64,000 nt of DNA from Desulfobacteraceae bacterium (GTDB lineage: Bacteria > Desulfobacterota > Desulfobacteria > Desulfobacterales > Desulfosalsimonadaceae), in the NCBI GenBank assembly GCA_014237465.1, contig JABZFM010000002.1:1-64000 (forward strand), in the 5' to 3' direction. Shown piece after piece: positions 17,356-26,188 of this stretch (its first letter is position 1; each line of letters opens with the position of its first letter). Both the position numbers and the translations under genes were made by a program. A model generated the notes under the pieces. The model was given only the letters and a program-made list of their open reading frames with translations, searched no databases and was not told the origin of the DNA.

Positions 17356-18863
17356 TAAAAGATATTCCGAAAAATATGCTCAATGAACTGAGCAGATTAA
17401 TATCAACCCATACGGGCCTCCATTTCCCTGAAAAAAAATGGAATGCACTAAACAAAGGGATCAAATCCGTCATCAATGACCTTGATACAGACATTCATCA
17501 ATTTATCCGCTGCCTTCACTCCTCACCGCCAAAAAATATTATCGACTCTCTGACAGCTCGCCTGACCATTGGTGAAACGTATTTCCTGCGTGATAAAAAT
17601 TTTTTCCAGATTTTGCAGGATCATATCCTTAGGGGAGTCATCGAGCACCCGAAAAGAAAAACAAAAAAAATTATTTTCTGGAGTGCCGGCTGTGCAAGCG
17701 GTGAAGAACCCTATTCCATTGCCATATTAATCGATCAAATGTCGCCCGTATTGAAAAACTGGGACATTACGATCATCGGTTCGGATATCAACCCGGTTGC
17801 GCTGAATAAAGCAAGAAAAGGCATCTATTCCAACTGGTCCCTTCGAGGAACCCCTGAAAAAATCATAAAAAAATATTTTACCCCGACGGCCGGCAACTAT
17901 TTTGAAATTGCACCGCATATCAGGCAAATGGTTCGTTTTTTTCAGCTGAACCTCATGGATGATAATTACCCGGCATCCCTCAATTTCTATGAAGCCATGG
18001 ATATCATTTTATGCCGTAATGTTCTCATGTACTTTAATGAACAGGGCAGAAACAGCGCAATCCAAAAGCTGTCGCAATTACTGATTGAAAACGGATGGCT
18101 GATTACCGGACCGGCTGAGTCCGGATTTGTCAATCTATCTGAATTTTCATCCGTCCGGTTTCCCAATGCGCTGTATCACAGAAAAGGGCCTCCCAGAAAA
18201 ACCATCGAAAATTTTAATCCGATCAGGATCAGCCGGAAAGTTCATAGCACCCGCCCCACCGTGACTGTTAAATCCGGGAAAAGATTCACCGACAGAAAAT
18301 ATGTACGTCGAATTACAGACGGTGTGGTTACTCGACCTCCTAAAAAACAGAAGTATGTTATGTATCAGGAAGCATTGAATGATTATAACCGGGGAGATTA
18401 CTTGCAATCAGTGAAAAAGCTGTTAACAATTATATCAAAAGGAAAAAATAACAATAATTCTTTTTTAATGAAAACCGAATCAATGATACTTCTGGCAAAA
18501 TCCTACGCAAATATTGGTGAACTGGCGCAAGCCAAAACCTGGTGTGAAAAAGCAATTAACACGGAAAAACTAAACCCTGAAATATATTATCTTTTATCCA
18601 CAATTTTTCAATCCTCCGGAAATATCGATGACTCTGTGAAATCACTTAAGCAGTCGATTTACCTTGATCCTGAATTCATCATGGCCCATTTTACCTTAGG
18701 CATGCTGCTGCTTCAAAAGAATGCGCCGGCTGAGAGCAGAAAAAGCATGCAAAATGCATTATCGTTACTGGAACTGCAGGGTGCTGAAGAAGTCCTGCCT
18801 TATTCTGAAGGCATGGCGGCCGGAAGATTGATTGAAACAATTAAATCAATGAAAACAAATTAA
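17352..18863 (+). CDS. CheR-type MCP methyltransferase with C-terminal TPR (WspC-like)
   Basis: This 503-residue protein has an N-terminal CheR helical domain (residues 1-80), a SAM-binding methyltransferase domain with GCASGEEPYSIAIL near 117 and DIILCRNVLMYF near 217, and tetratricopeptide repeats from about residue 335 to 490 (KSYANIGELAQAKTWCEKAI, LKQSIYLDPEF). It methylates glutamates of the chemoreceptor. The CheR-TPR fusion is the hallmark of WspC and FrzF-like proteins in signalling not linked to flagella. It lies between two CheW genes. Confidence 0.87.
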   Translation: MIKDIPKNMLNELSRLISTHTGLHFPEKKWNALNKGIKSVINDLDTDIHQFIRCLHSSPPKNIIDSLTARLTIGETYFLRDKNFFQILQDHILRGVIEHPKRKTKKIIFWSAGCASGEEPYSIAILIDQMSPVLKNWDITIIGSDINPVALNKARKGIYSNWSLRGTPEKIIKKYFTPTAGNYFEIAPHIRQMVRFFQLNLMDDNYPASLNFYEAMDIILCRNVLMYFNEQGRNSAIQKLSQLLIENGWLITGPAESGFVNLSEFSSVRFPNALYHRKGPPRKTIENFNPIRISRKVHSTRPTVTVKSGKRFTDRKYVRRITDGVVTRPPKKQKYVMYQEALNDYNRGDYLQSVKKLLTIISKGKNNNNSFLMKTESMILLAKSYANIGELAQAKTWCEKAINTEKLNPEIYYLLSTIFQSSGNIDDSVKSLKQSIYLDPEFIMAHFTLGMLLLQKNAPAESRKSMQNALSLLELQGAEEVLPYSEGMAAGRLIETIKSMKTN

Positions 18864-18866
18864 AAG

Positions 18867-19400
18867 ATGGATGCCAAACCCTCTCAAAGCGATCCAATTG
18901 CCGAAGAGATACTAAAAAAACGTGCTCAAAAACTGGCACAACCAATATCTATAGACAATAAATACTTAACCAAAATGGCAGTGGTTGAATTTCGGATTTC
19001 CCATGAAATTTATGCATTGGAATTAAAGCGGATCAGGATCATTCATCCTTTAAAAGAGCTGACATTTATTCCCGGAACACCTGATTTTATCAGGGGCGTC
19101 ATCAATTTACGAGGAGAAATCATCTCCGTTGTCGATCTAAAAGTTTTTTTTGATCTTCCGGATCAGGGATTTACCAATTTATCACAGGTTATCATTTTAA
19201 CATCTGACGAAATGGAATTTGGCATTCTGGCTGACGAAATTCTGGGGGTTGCAGAAATATCAAAAAATGATATCCAGCCATCACTGCCGACACTCACCGG
19301 AGTCCGGCAGGAATACCTCAAAGGGGTTACCGGAAACGGCATGGTCGTTCTTGATGATGAAAAGCTTCTCTCAGATGAGAAAATGTGCATCAACTTATAA
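18867..19400 (+). CDS. CheW-like coupling protein, second copy
   Basis: This 177-residue CheW protein has a 35-residue charged N-terminal extension, then VVEFRISHEIYALELKRIRII, FIPGTPDFIRGVINLRGEIISVVDLK and LADEILGVAEI. Two CheW proteins flanking a CheR-TPR are also found in the Wsp cluster (WspB and WspD). It starts three bases after the CheR stop. Its last codons and stop lie inside a 14-base sequence that is repeated perfectly beyond the following palindromic element. Confidence 0.87.
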   Translation: MDAKPSQSDPIAEEILKKRAQKLAQPISIDNKYLTKMAVVEFRISHEIYALELKRIRIIHPLKELTFIPGTPDFIRGVINLRGEIISVVDLKVFFDLPDQGFTNLSQVIILTSDEMEFGILADEILGVAEISKNDIQPSLPTLTGVRQEYLKGVTGNGMVVLDDEKLLSDEKMCINL

Positions 19401-19424
19401 TGAACTTATAAAAAGTCAGATTCG

Positions 19425-19549
19425 GATGGTAAAGAAAAAAGCTCCAAATTCAAGGCGCACAAATTTTGAGGAATGAGGCGTAATCAGTCTACTCCGCAGT
19501 GACGAAAAATGCAGTGCAACACAGAATTTGGACTTTTTGCGAAGCCATC
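19425..19549. repeat. Dispersed palindromic element, copy 3 (GATGG...CCATC)
   Basis: It shares with copy 1 the blocks CAAATTCAAGGCGCACAAAT, GAGGAATGAGGCGTA and GCAGTGCAACACAGAA, and with copy 2 the right end GGACTTTTT(A/G)CGA(A/C)GCCATC. The left end GATGGTAAAGAAAAAAGCTCC also recurs near 63921. It separates the second CheW gene from the receptor gene. The 14-mer CATCAACTTATAAT occurs at 19388-19401 and again at 19546-19559, flanking it. Confidence 0.7.
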
Positions 19550-19602
19550 AACTTATAATATTCTAATCCTTATGGTTCTGACACGGCAGGAGGAAAATCA
19601 AT

Positions 19603-21573
19603 ATGTTCCGGTCCATATCTAAAAGCATCATGGCCAAACTGATCGTCCAATTCTTTGTAGTGGGTTTAATACCGCTGATTGGAATGGGAACACTGACCTA
19701 CTATTTATCCAAGGACGCAATGGAGAAAGAAGTGTTTAATCATATTGCTTCCGTTAACAGCATTAAAAAAGTTCAAATTCTTGAATTTTTAAAAGACCGA
19801 ATGAAAAATCTCACCCTGCTTTCAAGGACCCAGCATATCCGAACCATGCTGAGCAACAAAACCTACCAGGAAATGAGTCCCATTTTTGAGTATTACATGA
19901 AAGTGTTTGGATACAACGATATCATTCTGCTCAACGAAAATGGCCAAACACTGTATTCAGCCGCCAAAAATATGGAGTACGATATTGACAGCGACGTTAA
20001 GGTGGAAACAGAAGTTGCAACCAGGGATCTCTGGGAAAAAATCATAAAAACCGACATCCCGATAATGACGGATATTATCAAATACCATAAGAACACCGCC
20101 CCGGCTCTTTTTATGGGCGCCCCTGTTTTCGCGGATACCGGAGAAATGAATGCTGTTTTAATATGCCAGGTGAATGCCACACGTATTAATGTATTGATCT
20201 CAGAACAAACCGGAATGGGAGACTCCCGCGATACGTATATTGTTGGCTCAGACCTTTTGATGCGATCAAGGTCACGGTTTCTGGGAAATGACACCATTTT
20301 GAAACAAAAAGTGGATACCCGGACAGCAAAACAAGCATTTAAAAATGAACTCGGGACGGAAAGGGGCAAGGACTATCGCGGCATCGAAGTGCTAAGCGCC
20401 TATTCACACCTGGGGTTGACTGAAAAAATCGGCACTGATTTTGACTGGGCGATTATTACCAAAATTGATGAAAATGAAGCATTTGCCTTGCTGAACAAAT
20501 TAAAAATGAATACCTTCTGGGGCATGGTGGTATTCATTTTTCTCGTGGGAATTGTGGGATTTATCCAGTCCAGAATGATTGCGAAACCGATTAATGAACT
20601 CTCATACCGGATTGTCATGCTAAATGACGGTGATTTTACAGCAGAAGTACCCTTAACCCATCCGAACAGGTCAGATGAAATCGGACTCTTATTGAGAACA
20701 TTCAATGACGGCAGCAGAAAACTCCGGAAACAGATGAAAAGCCTTCTGGATTCCACAAATCTTTTGGTATCATCCATCACACGCATATCCACCACTGCTT
20801 CGCAACTAGCAACCAGCGCATCCGAAACATCCAGTTCAATCAGTGAAGTCACCACCACGGCAGAAGAAGTCAAACAGACATCACAGGTGGCGAGTGAAAA
20901 AGCAGACTATGTTGCCAGGAGTGCGGATGCAACCACCCGGATATCCTATGCCGGCAAACAGGCAACAGAAAATACGATGATCGGTATTGAACGGATACGG
21001 GAAGAAATGAACAATATTGCCGAAAGTACCGTTCAGCTAAGCAGTCAAACCAAAAGTATCGAAGACATCATCAACACCGTCTCGGATTTTGCCGACCAGT
21101 CAAATATACTTTCCGTCAATGCGGCCATTGAAGCGGCAAAGGCCGGAGAGCATGGAAAAGGGTTTGCGGTAGTTGCCCAGGAAATTAAAACACTGGCCAA
21201 CCAGTCAAAAGAGGCAACTAACCAGGTCAGAGAGATCCTGGAAGAGATTCAAAAGGCAACCAGTACGGCAGTCATGGCAACGGAACGGGGCACGAAAACG
21301 GTTGCCGAAGCGGTTGAACTTTCCGAACAGTCCGGCGATGCAATTGATCGACTAACCAACAGGGTGACGGAATCATCAGAAGCAGCCATACAGATCACCG
21401 CCTCCAACCAGCAGCAACTGTCCGGCATGGACCAGCTCGCACAGGCAATGGAAAGTATCAATGACGCCACACAACAGAATCTTGAAGGCGTCAAACACCT
21501 GGAAGACGCGATTAAAGGCCTTGAAGAGACGGCCCAGACAGTGAAATCAGTTACATCCAGTTATAAGATTTAA
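19603..21573 (+). CDS. Methyl-accepting chemotaxis protein (WspA-like position)
   Basis: This 656-residue receptor has a first membrane helix near residues 11-34, a periplasmic domain of about 265 residues with the look of a double-Cache sensor, a second helix near 302-323, a HAMP domain, and a cytoplasmic signalling domain whose tip reads DQSNILSVNAAIEAAKAGEHGKGFAVVAQEI. It has no C-terminal CheR-tethering pentapeptide. It begins at an ATG 7 bases after GGAGG. It would sense an unknown periplasmic or surface signal. The sensor differs from the four-helix type of Pseudomonas WspA, so the ligand cannot be transferred. Confidence 0.88.
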   Translation: MFRSISKSIMAKLIVQFFVVGLIPLIGMGTLTYYLSKDAMEKEVFNHIASVNSIKKVQILEFLKDRMKNLTLLSRTQHIRTMLSNKTYQEMSPIFEYYMKVFGYNDIILLNENGQTLYSAAKNMEYDIDSDVKVETEVATRDLWEKIIKTDIPIMTDIIKYHKNTAPALFMGAPVFADTGEMNAVLICQVNATRINVLISEQTGMGDSRDTYIVGSDLLMRSRSRFLGNDTILKQKVDTRTAKQAFKNELGTERGKDYRGIEVLSAYSHLGLTEKIGTDFDWAIITKIDENEAFALLNKLKMNTFWGMVVFIFLVGIVGFIQSRMIAKPINELSYRIVMLNDGDFTAEVPLTHPNRSDEIGLLLRTFNDGSRKLRKQMKSLLDSTNLLVSSITRISTTASQLATSASETSSSISEVTTTAEEVKQTSQVASEKADYVARSADATTRISYAGKQATENTMIGIERIREEMNNIAESTVQLSSQTKSIEDIINTVSDFADQSNILSVNAAIEAAKAGEHGKGFAVVAQEIKTLANQSKEATNQVREILEEIQKATSTAVMATERGTKTVAEAVELSEQSGDAIDRLTNRVTESSEAAIQITASNQQQLSGMDQLAQAMESINDATQQNLEGVKHLEDAIKGLEETAQTVKSVTSSYKI

Positions 21574-21697
21574 GGTAGATGGATTTAAGGCCGAAGGTTG
21601 AAGGTAACAGGCTGTTAACCTTGGAAAAAATTAGATTCCGGCAGCAATCAACTTTAAATCATTATAACGATAAAATTCGAATATAAGCTATCCAAGA

Positions 21698-24082
21698 ATG
21701 AATAATCAGGATTTACAGCAACAGCTTCTTGAAGCCTTTAAAACAGAGGCGGAAGAGCGTATTGCGAGCATGTTTTCGAATCTCACGGAGCTGGAAAAAA
21801 GCACGGATGCGGAAAGTCTCGGCAAAATGCTCGAAATCGTCTACCGTGAAGCGCACAGCCTTAAAGGTGCCGCACGTTCTGTTAATATCATCCCTGTTGA
21901 GACGCTTTGCCAGGAAATCGAAGGTCTGTTCAGCAAGCTCAAAGAAGAAAAGATCATCTTCACGCCGGACCTTTTTGACACGCTTCATGATGCTGTCGGT
22001 GTTATTGAAAAATATCTTTCAGCGCCTGAACCTGAGCGGCATAACTTTGAAGATACTATTGGTGAACTGACCGAAGCATTGTCAGTTTATAAACAGACAG
22101 AGAATGGATCAAAGAGACCAGGGCCGGAAACACAACAAAAAAACAAAGTGCCTGCCGAACAAGAACAAATCATCATACCTGAGACCCTTTCCCCGAAAAA
22201 ACAATCTTCAGCGCCGGCGCCGGCTCAGCCTCAGGCACCGGAAACACTAGAAATTTTTAAACCTGTTGAAGATGTCGGTCAATCCAGGTTATCACAAAAA
22301 TCTTCCGCCAAGACATGGTTTGCTGATACGGTTCGCATATCTACTGCAAAACTGGACTCCCTGCTGTTAAAAGCAGAAGAGTTGATAACTTTAAAACAAA
22401 TATTAAACCAGCATCTTAATCAGATCCAGGGAACCAGTAATTTTATCGAAAAATGGAAAAAAATATCAGAAAAATCCAAAAATGAACTTCGGAAAATCAG
22501 GCTTCAGCTTCATAACAACAGCCTATTGGATCGTTTTTTTCAACTCTATAATATGAACCATGATCAAATTGAGGAAACCGACAGTAAAATCAATGAACTG
22601 GCTGCTTCTGTGGAGCAAAGTAATCGATTGCTCGGCGGCATGGTTGATGATCTTCTCGATGAGATGAAAAAAACATCTCTGCTCCCGTTTTCAACGTTGT
22701 TTTCAATTTTACCCAGAATGGTTCGTGAAATCTCAAGAGATCTGGGAAAAGATGTTGATTTTGAACTCTCCGGCGGTGATATTGAAATTGACAAACGGAT
22801 TCTCGAGGGCCTCAAAGATCCGCTCATTCACCTGATCCGTAACGCAATTGATCATGGCATAGAAATGCCTGATACGCGTAAACTGAAACAGAAATCCCCC
22901 TGGGGTAAAATACGTCTCACTGTTTCCCAGCCGGAAAGCAATAAAGTCGAAATTACAGTTTTTGATGATGGAAAAGGTGTCGACGTAGAAGCCATCCGCA
23001 AAAAAGCAATAAAAGCAGGATTGCTTTCTGATACCAAGGCGACTGAACTAACTGATGATGAAACAATCTCCCTGATATTTCAATCCGGTATTTCAACCAG
23101 TCCCTTAATTACAGAAATTTCAGGACGCGGCCTGGGTATGGCGATTGTTCAGGAACATATTGAAAACCTCAGCGGATTGATTTTTATTTCCACTGACCCC
23201 GGTAATGGCACAACATTTAAAATTGAATTGCCGGTTTCCCTTGCAACATTCAGGGGAGTTATTGTGTCTGCATCCGGACATAATTATATTTTACCTGTTG
23301 CCCATATTGAACACACCATTCGAATTGAACCCTGCGAAATCAAAACCGTTGAGAATAAGTCCATAATTTCATTAAATGAACACCCGGTCTCTTTGGTCGC
23401 CTTGTCAGATTTATTAGGACTGCCCCATCAACCTTTACCGGATACAAAAACGAAAAAATTTACCATGCCGGTGGTCATTCTGGGCAGCAGCGAAAAAAAA
23501 ATCGCATGTATTGTTGACAACGTAACCAATGAACAGGATGTGCTGGTCAAAAGCCTGGGCAAGCAGTTAAAAAGAATCCCCAACATCAGCGGCGCGACGA
23601 TTCTTGGAAACGGCCAGGTCGTTCCGATCTTGAATGTTAACGACCTTATATCAATTTCTTCCGGAAAATCGATTTCTCTTACCATGGAAAAAAAGATTGA
23701 TATGAAAAAAAATGAACCACAAAAAACTTTATTAATTGTTGAAGATTCTTTCACGTCAAGAACGCTGCTGAAAAACATCCTTGAGGCTTCCGGCTATACG
23801 GTAACCACGGCCATCGACGGTGAAGACGGGTATCAGCAGCTGAAACTGGGATATTACGACGCGGTGATATCAGATATTGAAATGCCGAAAATGAACGGAT
23901 TTGAATTAACCCGTAAAATTCGCGAAACCGAAACACTTGCCGATAAGCCGATTATCCTGGTAACAAGTCTTGACTCCAGGCAAGACCGGGAAAAAGGAAT
24001 TGATGTGGGCGCGGATGCCTATATCGTAAAAAGCAGTTTTGACCAGAACAATCTGCTTGAGGTGTTGGAAAGGTTGGTGTAG
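21698..24082 (+). CDS. CheA histidine kinase with C-terminal receiver (WspE-like)
   Basis: This 794-residue protein has an Hpt domain with phospho-accepting His53 (REAHSLKGAAR), a Pro-rich linker with no obvious CheY-binding domain, a dimerisation region near 215-320, a HATPase domain with HLIRNAIDHGIE (N box), DDGKGVD and SGRGLGMAIV, a CheW-like regulatory domain and a receiver domain (residues 675-794, phospho-Asp726 in SDIEMPKMNG). CheA-REC fusions occur in Wsp and Frz-like systems. It would phosphorylate the REC-GGDEF and CheB proteins encoded next. Confidence 0.9.
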   Translation: MNNQDLQQQLLEAFKTEAEERIASMFSNLTELEKSTDAESLGKMLEIVYREAHSLKGAARSVNIIPVETLCQEIEGLFSKLKEEKIIFTPDLFDTLHDAVGVIEKYLSAPEPERHNFEDTIGELTEALSVYKQTENGSKRPGPETQQKNKVPAEQEQIIIPETLSPKKQSSAPAPAQPQAPETLEIFKPVEDVGQSRLSQKSSAKTWFADTVRISTAKLDSLLLKAEELITLKQILNQHLNQIQGTSNFIEKWKKISEKSKNELRKIRLQLHNNSLLDRFFQLYNMNHDQIEETDSKINELAASVEQSNRLLGGMVDDLLDEMKKTSLLPFSTLFSILPRMVREISRDLGKDVDFELSGGDIEIDKRILEGLKDPLIHLIRNAIDHGIEMPDTRKLKQKSPWGKIRLTVSQPESNKVEITVFDDGKGVDVEAIRKKAIKAGLLSDTKATELTDDETISLIFQSGISTSPLITEISGRGLGMAIVQEHIENLSGLIFISTDPGNGTTFKIELPVSLATFRGVIVSASGHNYILPVAHIEHTIRIEPCEIKTVENKSIISLNEHPVSLVALSDLLGLPHQPLPDTKTKKFTMPVVILGSSEKKIACIVDNVTNEQDVLVKSLGKQLKRIPNISGATILGNGQVVPILNVNDLISISSGKSISLTMEKKIDMKKNEPQKTLLIVEDSFTSRTLLKNILEASGYTVTTAIDGEDGYQQLKLGYYDAVISDIEMPKMNGFELTRKIRETETLADKPIILVTSLDSRQDREKGIDVGADAYIVKSSFDQNNLLEVLERLV

Positions 24083-24167
24083 ATTCAGTATTTCCGCATT
24101 GAATAGAAATTGCCCCGTAAATGCCATGGGCCTTTGAAATATATTGAAAGGGATAAATTAAAAACCG

Positions 24168-25100
24168 ATGAAAAAAGACTTTGGAGTAATGCTCGTTGAA
24201 GATAGCCGGACTCAGGCATTAAAATTCCAGCTAATGCTTGAAAGTCATGGTTATCACGTCACAGTAGCTCAAAACGGACTGGAAGCAATGAATATGCTCC
24301 TGAACAGCCAGACTTCAATAGTCATATCAGACTGGATAATGCCTGAAATGGATGGGTCTGAATTATGCCGCGCCATCCGAAAACATGATTTCGGCAACTA
24401 TTTGTATATTATACTTTTAACGGCAAAAGACTCTAAAAATGATATCATTGAAGGACTGGAAGCCGGGGCAGATGATTATCTGACAAAACCGGTGGATGAC
24501 GCGGAATTGATTGCCAGATTAACAACCGCGGAAAGGGTGATCCGGCTTGAATCATCACTCAAACAAAGAAATAATGAGATTGCTCTGCTTTCGATCACCG
24601 ATCCGCTCACCAAAATTTTCAACCGGGGCTATCTGAATGACAATCTTCCAAAAGCCTTTAAACGCGCCATCCGCTATAACCAGAAACTTTCGATCATTAT
24701 TTGCGATATCGACCATTTTAAAACAGTCAATGACAATTACGGTCATCAGACTGGAGACATTGTACTGAAATCTTTTGTAAAGGAGTTAAACAGCTCATTA
24801 AGAAAAGACCTGGACTGGATGGCGCGATATGGCGGAGAAGAATTTATCATCGTGCTGCCTGAAACGGATTTAAACGGAGCAACTGCCGCGGCTGAGAGAT
24901 TTCGTTCTAGAATTTCAAAATTAGTTACCCATGCCGAAGGTAAAGATATTCAGCTAACCGCCAGCTTCGGGATAGCGGCAATATCGCATGAAGGTGACAA
25001 ATCTTACCTGACCACAGATGATTTGATCCAGGCGGCCGACCGGTGTCTTTATCAGGCCAAGGATCGCGGACGGAACAAATGCATTGGGGCGTCGATATGA
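24168..25100 (+). CDS. Response regulator with diguanylate cyclase output (WspR/PleD-like)
   Basis: This 310-residue protein has an N-terminal receiver (phospho-Asp in VISDWIMPEMDG near residue 57, Lys in YLTKPVD) and a GGDEF domain with the active-site sequence ARYGGEEFIIVLPETD, so it should make cyclic di-GMP when phosphorylated. The inhibitory I-site position has KDLD where PleD and WspR have RxxD, which may weaken product inhibition. The stop overlaps the start of cheB by 4 bases. Its presence makes c-di-GMP the likely output of the cluster. Confidence 0.9.
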   Translation: MKKDFGVMLVEDSRTQALKFQLMLESHGYHVTVAQNGLEAMNMLLNSQTSIVISDWIMPEMDGSELCRAIRKHDFGNYLYIILLTAKDSKNDIIEGLEAGADDYLTKPVDDAELIARLTTAERVIRLESSLKQRNNEIALLSITDPLTKIFNRGYLNDNLPKAFKRAIRYNQKLSIIICDIDHFKTVNDNYGHQTGDIVLKSFVKELNSSLRKDLDWMARYGGEEFIIVLPETDLNGATAAAERFRSRISKLVTHAEGKDIQLTASFGIAAISHEGDKSYLTTDDLIQAADRCLYQAKDRGRNKCIGASI

Positions 25101-26155
25101 TTAAGGTATTAATCGTCGATGATTCTTTAACGACCCGGGAATACCTCAAACACATTATTGATTCAAATCCCCGGCTGCAAATAGCCGGAGAGGCAAAAGA
25201 CGGAGAAGAAGCCCTTAAAAAGGCCGAGACAGCAAAACCGAATGTCATTATAATGGACATTCAAATGCCCGGCATGAACGGTTATGAGGCAACTCGTGCC
25301 ATAATGGAAAAATGCCCGGTGCCGATTATTATTCACAGTGCGCTGGTGGCCCCGGAACAAACCGAAAATATTTTTAAATCCATGAAGGTCGGTGCGGTTG
25401 CCGTCTCCCAGAAACCCCCCGGACTCGGACATCCTGAATCAAAACAACTTGTTGAAAAACTGCTGCGAACAGTTAAATTAATGTCTGAAGTCAAAGTTGT
25501 CCGTTTATTAAAGCAGAAGGAAAAGATCCCGCAAACAAAACCCGATCATAAAAAAAAATTATTAAACGACGCCGCCAAGCCATCGACCGGCATCATCGCT
25601 ATCGGGGCTTCTACCGGCGGCCCCCCGGTTCTGCAGACCATCCTCTCGAACTTAAACAATGATTTTACCATACCCATTGTTATTGTTCAGCACATTGCCA
25701 ACGGATTTCTTGAAGGAATGCTCGACTGGCTTTCCAAAACAACGCATTTAACACTTAAAATCCCAAAAACCGGTGAACCCGTTAAAAACGGCCATGTGTA
25801 TTTTGCGCCGGAGGACCACCATATTGATATTACACCTTCCCGGGTCTTTCGAATTTATAAAATAGATGCGCATGAAAACTTCAAACGTCCCATCTCCCAC
25901 TTATTCTCTTCCGTTGCAAAAATATGCAAAGAGAATGCAACCGGTGTACTGCTCACCGGAATGGGCAATGATGGTGCCATCGGACTGAAAGAAATGAAGG
26001 CGCATGGTGCGATAACTTTGGCGCAGGATAAAGAAAGCTCCGTTGTATTCGGCATGCCGGGAGAAGCGATCAAGATAAATGCTGCGACTTATGTTCTTAA
26101 CCCGACTGACATTACTTCCTTTATAAATAAAGTGTCACGTGAAATGGCCTCATAA
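25097..26155 (+). CDS. cheB: CheB protein-glutamate methylesterase (WspF-like)
   Basis: This 352-residue protein joins a receiver domain (VLIVDDSLTTREYL, phospho-Asp in IIMDIQMPGMNG) to a methylesterase domain with catalytic Ser in GASTGGPP, His in IVQHI and Asp in GMGNDGAIG. It removes methyl groups from the receptor and so sets its sensitivity. The open frame begins at 25043, but the ATG at 25097 that overlaps the previous stop (ATGA) gives a standard receiver start and was chosen. Confidence 0.9.
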   Translation: MIKVLIVDDSLTTREYLKHIIDSNPRLQIAGEAKDGEEALKKAETAKPNVIIMDIQMPGMNGYEATRAIMEKCPVPIIIHSALVAPEQTENIFKSMKVGAVAVSQKPPGLGHPESKQLVEKLLRTVKLMSEVKVVRLLKQKEKIPQTKPDHKKKLLNDAAKPSTGIIAIGASTGGPPVLQTILSNLNNDFTIPIVIVQHIANGFLEGMLDWLSKTTHLTLKIPKTGEPVKNGHVYFAPEDHHIDITPSRVFRIYKIDAHENFKRPISHLFSSVAKICKENATGVLLTGMGNDGAIGLKEMKAHGAITLAQDKESSVVFGMPGEAIKINAATYVLNPTDITSFINKVSREMAS

Positions 26156-26188
26156 TGTTAATAAAGCGACACAGGACTGACCCCCTAA

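Noticed and set aside
21585-21645. Intrinsic terminator after the chemoreceptor gene
   Set aside because: AAGGTAACAG and CTGTTAACCTT form a short imperfect stem, but it is followed by GGAAAAAA rather than T residues on the coding strand.
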